From positions 45,877-87,380 of the forward strand of contig NW_019775988.1 in assembly GCF_001039355.2 (NCBI RefSeq): DNA of 41,504 bases, written 5' to 3'. A program made the translations under genes and the position numbers. This document shows positions 1-24,207 of the stretch, one piece after another. The notes under the pieces are model-generated. The model did not search any database. It worked only from the letters and a program-made list of their open reading frames with translations, and was not told the DNA's origin. Position 1 is the stretch's first letter, and each line of letters begins with the position of its first letter. Origin of the DNA: Lingula anatina. Its lineage: Eukaryota > Brachiopoda > Lingulata > Lingulida > Lingulidae.

Positions 1-580
1 CAAAATATCAAATCCAAGGACAGGGATTGGTGGAACAAGGATTTGTTTGTGGAAGAATATATTTTCTTGAGGAAAATATGATTTGACAGGGAAAATCACA
101 CAGAAAATTTGACGAAGGGCATAGTTGTTTCAGGGATGAGACTTTTCCAACTTTTGGGAGCCAACAATATCAGTGGCCTAGGTGGCCCCCTGTACCCAAC
201 GTCATATTTTCTGACTTTTTTTTTACTAAATGGCAGTCTCCTCCCTGAAAATTGGAAAGAAGGTGATAAAAGTCTTTGTTCATTCTGCTCTAAAAGAGCG
301 CCATTTACCCTCTGATCCATAATTTATATTTTCCTGTTCAATACTCTGTTTATCCTGCTCCAGATGAGATTTTATTTACCCTCTGATCCATAAATTCTAT
401 CCCCCTGTTATAAATTCTGTACAAATTTCATTTGTCAAACTTGATAATTTCTCTGGTTACAAAATAAGTAGGAATGAAAAAGTTATGAAAAAAAACTCAA
501 ACTGCTATACAACTTCAAGTTCACTATGATTCCAAATCAATATAACAAGGTCCAGTTAGTTGGTAATTAAAGTATGAAGA
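1..580. other. 3' flank of TMEM144-like copy A
   Basis: No gene is seen here. This is the region downstream of the minus-strand stop codon at 581-583. On the minus strand an AATAAA hexamer (plus-strand TTTATT at 371-376) lies about 205 bases beyond the stop and is a plausible poly(A) signal, which would give a short 3' UTR. The short open frames at 96-320 show no protein family features and overlap on both strands, so they are not called. Confidence 0.4.
303..441. repeat. 71-bp imperfect direct repeat, two copies
   Basis: A 20-base identical core starting ATTTACCCTCTGATCC occurs at 303-322 and again at 374-393, a spacing of 71 bases. The sequence after each core is similar but diverged (both contain CCTGTT). 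It sits in the 3' flank of TMEM144-like copy A. It could be a short tandem duplication or a remnant of a repeat family. Confidence 0.6.
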
Positions 581-5735
<5,155 letters not shown>

Positions 5736-5848
5736 AGATGTATCTTGATAACAGTGTAAGTCTTCTGGGGTATTTAGAGATAATGAAATAGAAGAAGAAA
5801 GATATGACCCTCTTTTGATGTACACAAACACACTTACACTGACTGCTG

Positions 5849-7784
5849 AAAGACAAAAATGGTAGAACTTTAAATCTATTCAACATTCAAGGAAAAATAA
5901 ACATAGCAGACCTAATGAAGAAAGTTGGTTTACCAATCAAAATATAGCAAAATTGAAACTTAATCAAATAATTCAATTTACCTCTCCCTCTCTCTGTAAG
6001 TATGAACCCCCTAACAATCTAATAATCTTTATATATATAAGATGTTAATCATTAACAAAAAGACAACATATTGGCATCTTGTGATCAGACGTTCCAGTTA
6101 CAAAACTTGGTCACCTTCTAAGAAGTTATGGGGTTTTCAAACTTCTTTTACACTTACATAAGATATGTCAAAGTCAAATAATCCAGTTAGGACCCTTGTT
6201 GAACCTGCTGCATACAAATTCAAGTTTCTTTAAGCAGATTATGCCACTCTGCAGTGCCCCCCAAACCACTGGGGACCTTCCCCATGTTTTCTGTTCTATT
6301 GTAAACCAAATCAAACAATGGGCCAGCACCTTAAGCTTAGATCCATGGCACTGAGCTCACTGACACACACACACAGAGATGCATTACCTCTACTTTGTCT
6401 GTGGCTTTCATCATAACGTGTGCAGAGTTACACCCACCAGCCTGTTACTACGTGTTCAGGAAGATAACAGCAGGGACACTGTATCAAGGGCAAGGGTGAC
6501 ACTTTACTTAATATCTTACTTGAGATGATTGGAACATTTTTCTCAACAAAAACTACATCATTAGTAAGAGATTTATATTTTTTAGTTTTATTTTACTGTT
6601 ATAAAATATTTTAATATTTCACAGATAGTACTCAATGTAAATCCTGAACAGGTAAATAATCATACTCTTAATACAAACAAGCAAAGTTTTAAATGATATG
6701 ATTTTTCTGGAAATTTGATGCTAAAATATTTTATACAGTCTGCCAACAATAGCAATAATCACATTTATATCTGAAATAGTACAATAGCAACTGCTGCACT
6801 TTTCAAAAGACAAAATGACCTTTATCACAGATGATCAAAGATAACTATAAATGGCTCAATTAACATTTCCCTTATAATAAAAATTGTTTTTTTCTCTTTA
6901 TATTTCCTTGTTTCACAAAATTTGACAAATAATAGACAGATTTGTTGTATTTTAACAATTCTTATGAAAATCCCCCCACTCCACAGTAAAAATAACAGTT
7001 ACACTGGTGCTTTATCCCAATGCAATCTTCTGAATAAAGAATTATATGACCCTTTAATTCATTTCAAATACATTCTTTATCTTTAAGCCACTATAGATTT
7101 CTTTACCTCCAAAAACAGAGTGACATGGCATAAAAAAGAGGTCAGACAGTTTTAAAAATTGTGACCACAGCAATATATTATCATTCAACTAATATAACCT
7201 TACAATGTATGTAGAGGAATGGATCCTATCATGGATAACATTTAGAGCCAGTAAAAGTTTCTTTTTTTTTTTTAATAAAAATGTGCTAAATAAAATATTA
7301 CCATAAAAAACTGCTCCCCTACAAGAGAGTATTTGAATTCAACCATGGAATGACTAGCGTTTTATAAAGTATGCTGCCATATGACCAAAGCTGTCCCCTT
7401 CTCACTATATGTGAACTTCTTTATTGTATGTTCCCAAAACAATAGTTTGTAAGAGATATTGGGAAAAAGGGATTTCTAAGATCCTAAAAGTAAATAGGTT
7501 CAGGTCAGATGGTCTGTTTGTGAATAATACACAGATAAATTTTCAAGTAATGCAGTGCTACATGAAACATTTGAAGTAATTAAATTATTTCTAGAGTAAT
7601 ATGGAAGTAGTGGTATCTTTGTCATATGGACAATGGTCATGAATTCAGTTACTACACACATCTCTTTGTTCTGTTAGCAATGATAAAGAAACTTCTAATA
7701 ATTCAAAACAACCCACACCCTCAGTTTTCATGACAGTGACATTGCACATCAAACTTCTGTTAGTGAAAATATTACGTAAATGTC
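5849..7784. other. Spacer between the tandem TMEM144-like copies
   Basis: About 1.9 kb of AT-rich DNA with no supported gene. It should contain the promoter and any upstream exon of copy A and the 3' UTR of copy B. A minus-strand AATAAA (plus-strand TTTATT at 7420-7425), about 360 bases beyond copy B's stop, is a candidate poly(A) signal. A strong acceptor-like pyrimidine tract and CAG on the minus strand near 5849 suggests that copy A's first exon shown here is not its first transcribed exon. A (CA)n run is present near 6361-6375. Nothing else is recognised. Confidence 0.45.
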
Positions 7785-16541
<8,757 letters not shown>

Positions 16542-16665
16542 GTTTCTCAATCGCAGGAAATCAGCTACGTTTTGTCCGCATATTAGGGCTCAGTTCGTCC
16601 AGGTAGATAAGAAGTCTCTACTTGTGACCAGTGTGAAGTATCAGTGACCTCCTTCGGGTTGACAC
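16542..16665 (-). other. Putative non-coding first exon of TMEM144-like copy B
   Basis: On the minus strand the segment ends GAGAAAC|GTAAGTACC, a near-consensus donor, and would join to the acceptor at 15299-15300, 15 bases before the start codon of copy B. The 5' limit is unknown; it is placed near the ETS-type site at 16670-16679. RNA evidence would be needed to confirm it. Confidence 0.45.
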
Positions 16666-16669
16666 CTCC

Positions 16670-16679
16670 ACCGGAAGTG
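16670..16679. promoter_or_regulatory. ETS/GABPA-type site near the TMEM144 copy B 5' end
   Basis: ACCGGAAGTG is an exact match to the ETS-family (GABPA-like) consensus common at core promoters of widely expressed animal genes. It lies about 130 bases upstream (in minus-strand terms) of the putative 5'-UTR donor. No TATA box is evident beside it. Confidence 0.45.
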
Positions 16680-18123
16680 CTACAAAAGTCACTTTACAAG
16701 ACAAGCCACACTGGTCTTTTCCAATTATTATTATATTTTTGTGTTTTGATTAGGGTGCACAGTTAAATGTTTCAAAAGAAAATAGGAATGTAATGACTGG
16801 TACTGGTAGACTGGTATTAAAAAATACAATAAAAACTTTATAAAAGAGAACAAAGTGTGTTTGTGTTTATGTCAATATTAAAGAGACATATAAGCTGCGT
16901 TAATTTTCATTTTTATAGGGAAAACAAAACTTAAACTGTCATGATGAAATGTGCATTGTATTACCTATCCCTAGGATGACACCTTCAATATTCAAAATTA
17001 CTGAAAACTCACAAATCGGAAAGAAAAAAACTATAAATTATTCTCAGCATCTGGTGGTTGGGGGATTAGTTGTTCATGACAACTTGATACTAATGCTGTG
17101 TCTATTAGTATGTTTGGTCATTTTTTTGTAACAGTTATTACAGCAGGACGCCTCAACTGTGTTATGCTAATTACAACGGTGGAATTGATTAAGCTGATTT
17201 TATAACTCAACCAGCCTTCATATCAATTAAAGCTCCTTTGTTAAAAATTTTTGAGACAGCTTGACATATTTTGTACAAATGTTGCACCAAAAAAAAAAAA
17301 GTCAATCCGTAACTTGTAAAATGAGTCAATCATGCTGATTTTCAAACTGTCATTTTCTCAAATGAAGCTGTTTAGTAAATTTAAAGTAGAATGAAAATAT
17401 GATTTGGCAATAGTAGTTTGAATATAGCCAAATACACTGCAAAAAGAAAAAAATTAATATATAATTTTTTTTCTTTCAAATGTGTCATTGGGGCCGTAGC
17501 GATAGTCCGAAGGTTCAATAGTCCGAAGGTTCATTGGTCCGAATGTTCACTATAGAACCTTCGGACCAATGAACCCTTGATTAAAAAATCGATGAAAATG
17601 TTACCACTTTTCGGACCAATGAACCTTCGGACTAATGAACCTTCGGACTATCGAGACGCCCCCGTGTCATTAAACCTGTCATATATTATTTGCCAAACAA
17701 AATCCCCTAGAGAATGTTAATGAAAAGAAAAAATTTAGACTGCTTCATCTGTTTAAACAATCCTGTCAGAAAATTGTGTTTATAGATCAACATGTTTAAT
17801 TTTTTTAAATTTCATGAATAACCATAACGATTTTTTTAGTCTTAAATTGAGGATTTGCCAGGGTTGTGAAAGATATTGTTACGGATGAGACAGTCGCATC
17901 TAACACATTTGGGGTGCTCGTTGCCAAATATGATTTAAACACACTCCGTCTCATGATTTCATTTGGTAATGTCACATCTCTTTGATAACTTTCAGTTTTA
18001 AAATTGTAGAGATTGGCGTTAAGTTGCCCAGTTCTGATCTCGTTAATATAACGAAACAAAATCTAATTCAATTAAAAATCAGGCCGGCGTTAGTTCTGTA
18101 GTTCGTTGTTCTGCGATGGCTTT
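16680..18123. other. Intergenic region between divergent genes
   Basis: About 1.4 kb separates the TMEM144 copy B 5' end (minus) from the dachsous-like gene (plus). Apart from the MITE at 17490-17663 I see no gene. Short open frames at 16949-17131 and 17805-18059 have no recognisable domain and no homology-like pattern. Confidence 0.45.
17490..17663. mobile_element. 174-bp hairpin MITE with 8-bp target duplication
   Basis: Ends GGGGCCGTAGCGATAGTCCG and, on the other strand, GGGGGCGTCTCGATAGTCCG form inverted arms of about 55 bases. The exact 8-base duplication GTGTCATT flanks it (17482-17489 and 17664-17671). Each arm carries tandem CCGAAGGTTCA-type motifs alternating with TTAGT or TTGGT. 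It has no coding capacity. The duplication length fits a hAT-like or P-like mobiliser. Confidence 0.88.
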
Positions 18124-18210
18124 GTCACGTGACATAAGGTAAAGGCACGAAAGGATTACTTTATTTTTACGTTTTATTCAGTCTAATAAAATCTCTCAGA
18201 TATATAAAAA
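18124..18210 (+). promoter_or_regulatory. Candidate promoter of the dachsous-like gene
   Basis: A palindromic GTCACGTGAC E-box (USF/MITF/TFEB type) at 18124-18133 is followed about 70 bases later by TATATAAA at 18201-18208. The start codon lies about 590 bases downstream. A near-consensus donor AGCTC|GTAAGT at 18380/18381 may close a short non-coding exon, although no matching acceptor stands out. These are motif matches only. Confidence 0.3.
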
Positions 18211-18794
18211 CTATCGAATTTTGTCTATAGAAAAATGAAATAAATATATTTACCAAATATATTCCAAGAAAAAGGAAATATGTAAAAATGCAACAATTAT
18301 GCATATTGATTCTCCTTACGGAGCCCTGACCTACATAAACATTGGCATTGGTGAATAGTCGGTGTGGAGTGAGGGAGCTCGTAAGTTTGTAGAGTAGAGA
18401 TGACTCTCATTTCATCATGGAAAGGGGATACAGACAACCGATGAACGTGAAAACGGCAATCAGAGATAAGTATCCAGACATCTACTTAACACTTTGTGGA
18501 CTTAAATGCTGAGTCGACTGCATGTAAGACACGATCAAGAAGACAAAGCTGCGAAATATTACTGTTGCTATCGTACAACGTGAAAATGGATTAGGCTGCA
18601 TTTAAGACGAATTAGATTTAAAATCAGTTCGATATTGTTATCATTTATTGCCCAATTTATATGTACTATGCAAGATTTTGATGTTACTGGATGAACAGAG
18701 AAGCAAGTAGTCACGGACTGTGACTGAATTTCGGAAATTTAGAACACCTGAAACTTGGATCAAACAGGTAGAAGTTGGCCGATACTTGGTCAAC

Positions 18795-20534
18795 ATGGAG
18801 TCAACGTGCAGGTGCTTGGAGAGACGCTGCTTGTTGTTCTTGGTCGTTTTATCTATGCAATTTCTGCCAACAAGGACACAAGCCGCAAGATATGTTGAAT
18901 TTTCTGTTGCTGAAGAACAACCTGTAGGTAGTTTTATTGGCGATCTAAACACAGGAAATAGTCATCTTTATGTGCTCTGGCAGGGGCCAGATTACAATGA
19001 TAGAATACATGTTGATACCTTCACAGGAAATATTACAACAGCTGCAGTGTTGGACAGAGAAGAAAAGTCTTCCTATAGCTTCTCTGTGTTACTATACTCC
19101 AATGGTTTACTCATCCAGGTCAAGGTTCATGTGCTGGACATTAATGACCACAACCCTGTGTTTCCTGTGGATGTAGTCCATTTAATCTTACCAGAAAAGA
19201 CACCAATTAACACCAAGCATGTGCTAGGCAGTGCTGTCGACCCTGACCTGGGAGAAAACACTGTCAGCAGATATGAGATTCACAGTGGAAATACAAACTC
19301 TGCATTTGGACTTGTGTCCAAGCAAAATGGCAATGTTTTGTACTTGGATTTAACAGTAATTGGGGTGCTGGATTATGAGCAGACCCAGGAATATGATTTG
19401 TACATCAGGGCTTATGATAATGGCTCACCACCTAAATATGGTGAAATGAGAGTAAATGTGACAATAATTGATGACAATGATAATCAGCCCATATTCAATG
19501 CAAGCAGATATTCTGCACAGATTTTGGAGAACGCCACTGTTGGAGGAAGTATTTTACAGGTGTTTGCCACGGATCAGGACAGTGGTGCAAACGGCCATAT
19601 TATGTACCATATAGATCGAATAAATAGTGATCAAGAAGAATTTTTCCGTATCAATCCAGACACAGGCATTGTATATGTAAATAAGCCACTGGATTATGAG
19701 AGGAAAGGAGCACACGAGCTCATCGTTGTCGCTAAAGACAACGGAAGCCAACCTTTACAGACAAGTGCAATTGTGTCCATACAGGTGGTCGACGTGAATG
19801 ACAATGAGCCGCGCATAAACCTGACTTTCTTCTCCAACGACAATACTCCCAAGATATCTGAGGCGGCCAATCCTGGTCAGATCGTTGCCAGGGTGACTGT
19901 AAGCGATAAAGATGGCTCGGGAGTCTTCTCAAATATAAATGTCACACTCAAGGGGGGTGGGGGTCATTTTGGGTTGACAACTAGGGACAACACAGTGTAT
20001 TTGATAATCATAAAAAATCCACCTGATCGCGAAATACAACCTTATCATATGCTGACAATAACAGCAACGGACAGCGGTACGCCACCTCTTAACGCCAACA
20101 TCACATTTAATTTACAAGTGGAAGATGTGAACGACAACGCTCCCCAGTTCACAGCCAGGGAATATCATGCTGATATCAAGGAGATTGTTTCTGCGGGTTC
20201 ATTTGTGATCCAGGTGAACGCCACGGACCGAGATGAGGGGGACAACGCCCTGATCCAGTACAGTATATTAAATGTGCCGGATTCTCACTCAGATTGGTTC
20301 CAAATAGACGCCATGTCTGGCCTGATCACCACCAGTAAACCTATCGACTGTGAAGTGGATTCTCAGCCGCGGTTGTTGGTCCGAGCCATGGACTCTGGCT
20401 CCCCTCCTCTCTCCGCCACTGCCACTGTGATTATTACAATACGTGACGTCAACGACAACCAGCCGGCCTTTGATCAGAGTTTTTACAATGTCTCCATCCC
20501 AGAGGATACCGCTGCCCAGACATGTATACTAACC
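18795..20534 (+). CDS. Dachsous-like giant cadherin, first coding exon (EC1-EC5 and start of EC6)
   Basis: This is the N-terminal part of a dachsous/DCHS-type protocadherin, the cell-surface ligand of Fat cadherins in planar polarity and growth control. The ATG at 18795 (CAACATGG) begins MESTCRCLERR, then a hydrophobic signal (LLFLVVLSMQF). The frame is open back to TAG at 18708, but only a GTG precedes this ATG. Calcium-binding linkers end the repeats: DINDHNP (about residue 115), DDNDNQP (225), DVNDNEP (332), DVNDNAP (443) and DVNDNQP (550). The fourth repeat has the dachsous-specific SEAANPGQIVARVTVSD and GGGGHFGL stretch. The exon yields 580 residues and stops in phase 0 at ACC|GTAAGT. 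The cytoplasmic region and more than 20 further repeats expected for the family lie outside the window. EC5 has IDCE in place of the usual LDYE/LDRE motif. Identification is strong; whether it is DCHS1-like or DCHS2-like cannot be settled. Confidence 0.92.
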
Positions 20535-20801
20535 GTAAGTGCACCACTTCAGATTGTAGTTTTTAAAAAAATTTTAAATATCACACTTTTCTCCCACGTT
20601 TTATTTCAGGAATATACATAGAGTCTGATAGTTTATATACACAAATGAGGGATGTTTAAACTGCAATGTCTATGTTGGGTTTTGTGACAGGGTCTTGAAA
20701 ATATCAGCCTTTTTTTAAGGCACTTGGTTTGATTCAAAGAAAGAAAAAATATAAAGGGACCCAAAGTTGTGAATGTTCCTGTTGAATTATCTATTTGAAA
20801 A

Positions 20802-20969
20802 CAGGCCCGTAGCCAGGGGGGGTGCGGGGGGTTCGAAAGAACCGCCCCTTTTGCTGGGAAAAGGTCCACTCTGGGTAAAATTTGATGTAGGTACATGTAG
20901 TTTTTATGGGAAAAGGTCCACTTTTTCAGAAAAAGAACCCCCCTTTTGAAATTGCTGACTACGGGCCTG
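20802..20969. mobile_element. 168-bp TIR element with GC-rich ends
   Basis: Ends CAGGCCCGTAG and CTACGGGCCTG are exact inverted repeats of 11 bases, flanked by GAAAA on both sides (20797-20801 and 20970-20974), a possible 5-base target duplication. Inside, GGGAAAAGGTCCACT occurs twice, and G-rich and C-rich stretches near the two ends can pair. It has no coding capacity. It is a miniature transposon of unassigned superfamily in the dachsous intron. Confidence 0.7.
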
Positions 20970-23900
20970 GAAAATAATGATGTATCTGCATAAACAGATT
21001 TCTCCAGTTAAACATTGTTTAGATCTATAATTTCCTGACTAAATGTATTTAGCATTAAGCATAATACAAATAGTCATTGGAAAGAAAGCCAGGTTCTATA
21101 TGGATTATAGATGGATCTAGTCATGACACGAGAGGAAATGTTAGAACATTCTTAGGAAGACTACAAATGAGATTACATCATGAAAGTTAGATTTAACTGT
21201 AGATCTTATTGGTAGGTTTTATAGGTATAACATGGAAAAGTCTTGCTTTTTTACCAAGACAGTGTCCAAGATGTATTAAAGAGAGAAAAAGAGACAGGTT
21301 TGGACAGTCCAGACCCATAGATCTTTCACAAGGGGCAACTCAACTCCTTATTCCATTACCCATTTTACAGGGATGACAGGAGTGGGCCTGTTTTTCGCCT
21401 CTTCATTCTTCATTAATGTCCTTAGACATGCAACCCTCCAATAGAAGTTATGTTGAAAAACTTAGTCACTCTAACTGCACATGAGATGAAATCTGCAGGC
21501 CTCCTGTCTAGATAGCGACCAGGTACATATTATACTGGCTCCTTGAAGTTGAACTGGGCTGTAATCTTTCTTCCATTTCATTAGAGAGAAAGTCTGCTTG
21601 TACCTATTCTCCTCCAACCACCAAGTGTTTAAGTGACCAGAAATAATTGTTGATATTGAATTATGTCCAGTAAAGTGGGACAAAATTTAAACAAAGGTGA
21701 ACTAAGTGTGGAAAGCATTGGGATAATTATAAAGTATTCAAGAGAATAAAGACTTCCCCAGCTGGGCCTTTACAGAATGGGTGTAGTTGTAAACTTACAG
21801 TAATAAAAGTGGGCACTTATGATTTAGACTTTGAAGAAATATGTACTGCATAAAGGAGCACCTGTTTGGCTAATTCTAATGACCAATTCTTAAGTCTGAA
21901 TTTTATATATATATTTCATACAACGCGTCCAGTAGACAATAATGACCAAATAAAAAAACTGCCTTTCGTCTGGCTGGCTTTCCACATTCTATGGGGTATG
22001 GGTCATCAACGGGGTGAACAAAGTCTTGACAACAATCAGTGATAGGAATTCCATAACAACTATCATTAATCTTACTAGGTGAATATCCATTTGACAGGCT
22101 GGTTTGTATGGCGGACATCAGCCAAGGCCGCCAGGTGATTTGATTAGCCTCCATTGCTAAAGGTAGCACTAGCTAGGCACAGACACACAAAGAACTGCTC
22201 TGTGATAGCCAACTTAATCCTGGGCCAAAAGCTTTTGTGTCTCTTTGGAGCTGGGAACAAAAAAGTTCCAGACCTCTGGCTGTGTTACATGTGTCAGAAA
22301 TTGAATTTTTTTTCTCTCTATGAAGATATTGCTGTAAAGTTCCAGTAAGAAAGAATGAGGTGATATTTAATGAAAAATGGACTATGGGGACTCTTTAATC
22401 AACTTCAAAAAGTTCTGAAGAATGTTTTCTTTTATTTGAATTCTGAAAATAAAAAAAAAAAACAAAGTGAATTTTAAGTGAATGTCATCATGGTTTGTAT
22501 TTCAAGTTTGTTAACTGGTAAAACTTGTATTAAACTGAACAAAATTCAGAGATGAGATGTGCATATAGTGGTACCAAGGGAAAGAGAAAAAAAGAATCTT
22601 CTTAGCCCCATATCGCAACTCAGTTGTATGAATTTAATCCTACAACCTGGGTCCAGGTACTGACTGCTATCACGGTCATTTCAATAAATTAGAATACTGC
22701 ATGGATGCTGGTTAAGTGGGGATTTTAAACTCCATGACACAAAAGACTTGGGTGGCCCTGTATAATTAAGGGAGGATAATTGAACGTTCATCCAGGCATT
22801 CCTGGTATAGTAACGATCATCCCTCACCGAAGGCTACAACAGAAATAATGCTTTGAAATGGAAGCACTTCATGTCTTTACCACATTCTGCCCACTTTTAC
22901 TGTTATTCTAAGGTTGCGTTTATTTTTCATATTGCTCCAATTGTTTGCCTGCGATTGCAGCACAAAGCGCACGCAGTGTTTAGCAAGGGGGGGTGACGGT
23001 ATATTATACAAACATGCACAAATTCCTCCCCTTTGTGTCCGTTTAAATGTGTTTACTCACGGCAGTCTGGTTAGCTATGGAAGCTGAGTCAGGACTTCTT
23101 GTCTTTAGAAATACGCTCCCAGTTTATGGTACACATAAGTCGACCAAAGAAATAGCAGCACTGCAAGTTTCAACCCCTCCCCCAATATCACCTGAATGGG
23201 TTGTCAACACAGGTTTACTGTGTGCTGAGAAGGATGAGTCTCCAAGCTATGTTCTACATATAAATACTAGTATAAATTTACATCTTATTTGGTCTAAGAT
23301 AAAAAAGAAAAAAAATTCTGATTATTTAACCTCGACAAGAGCAAACTGTCTTGCTGATCAAGTGACATGGTAAATTATCATATGTGTCGCTGTTCAGTTA
23401 ACAGGAGACATGATTTCTGGTTGATTTCACCAGATTTACAGCATACCTAGTCTAGCCCAGCTAGTCATACTGGAGTCTGCGCTGTTATCTTACCTGTAAT
23501 CAGTCAATATAGTCGTAGAACTGTCACCTGAGGTAATTAATGCCCGGCCACACACCTCTGGGATAATCAATAATTTGGGCAGGCCTCCTGCATTTATTTA
23601 TCTTCTTAGATCGATACTCTTAACTATATTATGTACATTTGCTCTATGTAATGTTATAGATGTAGAAATATTGTGTCTAAAATTGCTCATTTGCAAATTT
23701 TTTCTGTCTCAAAGTTTGATGTGTAACTTATCAAAATGCAACAAGTGTCCAGCAAGCAGTTTCTATCTGATTTGTGGACTTTGTACTATGCTTTTCTTTT
23801 TAACACAGAAGTGAGAGCCAATTTTAGGCAAAATTGTAGAAGCTCCAGGCTTCTCAATTTGATTAACACTATTATTATTAAAGAATTGCCTCTTATTTCA

Positions 23901-24001
23901 ATCCTTGATAGTCAGCATAGTGAAGTTAACCAAACAATGGGGCCTGCTGGTAAGAAGGTACGATAGACTTCATAAATTAGACAGAGGATTATAGAGTGCA
24001 A

Positions 24002-24207
24002 ATAAACCGGGGGGTTAAAGTGACATAGCATGCGTATCTCGTACACTGCATCAAGTGGAATGTACGTGGTTGTAGGTTCGAAGGAGGACTTTGGCTCTGA
24101 CGCGTAGACTACAGCTGTTAACAGTGCCTGCGCCTTAACTGGTGGCCTGGAAATTATAACAGTTCAACGCAGATATTGAGTTTTTTTTTTTTTTTTTTTT
24201 TTTTTTT
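24002..24207 (+). mobile_element. Possible tRNA-derived SINE ending in T27
   Basis: A head with AGCATGCGTATCTCG (A-box/anticodon-arm-like) and GTAGGTTCGAAGG (matching the RNA polymerase III B-box GGTTCGA) is followed by a body and a run of 27 T (24181-24207). Short TGCAA copies on both sides may be a target duplication. The A-box to B-box spacing is longer than in a normal tRNA and no cloverleaf can be drawn, so this is a tentative call. Confidence 0.4.

Noticed and set aside
18720-18794. A 25-residue N-terminal extension of the cadherin frame
   Set aside because: It begins with GTG and lacks an ATG; the ATG at 18795 is directly followed by a proper signal peptide.
18641-18952. Minus-strand open frame of 103 codons over the dachsous start
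   Set aside because: It is antisense to the 5' region and signal peptide of the cadherin exon and shows no domain.
20590-20621. A second cadherin mini-exon after the TTTATTTCAG acceptor-like site at about 20600-20609
   Set aside because: Joined to the exon end at 20534 it reads only three codons before a stop; it could at most give a truncated secreted form, for which nothing else speaks.
21903-22169. Minus-strand open frame of 88 codons with several Cys and Pro
   Set aside because: It was considered as a small secreted or zinc-binding exon, but there is no regular Cys spacing and no flanking splice signal I could support.
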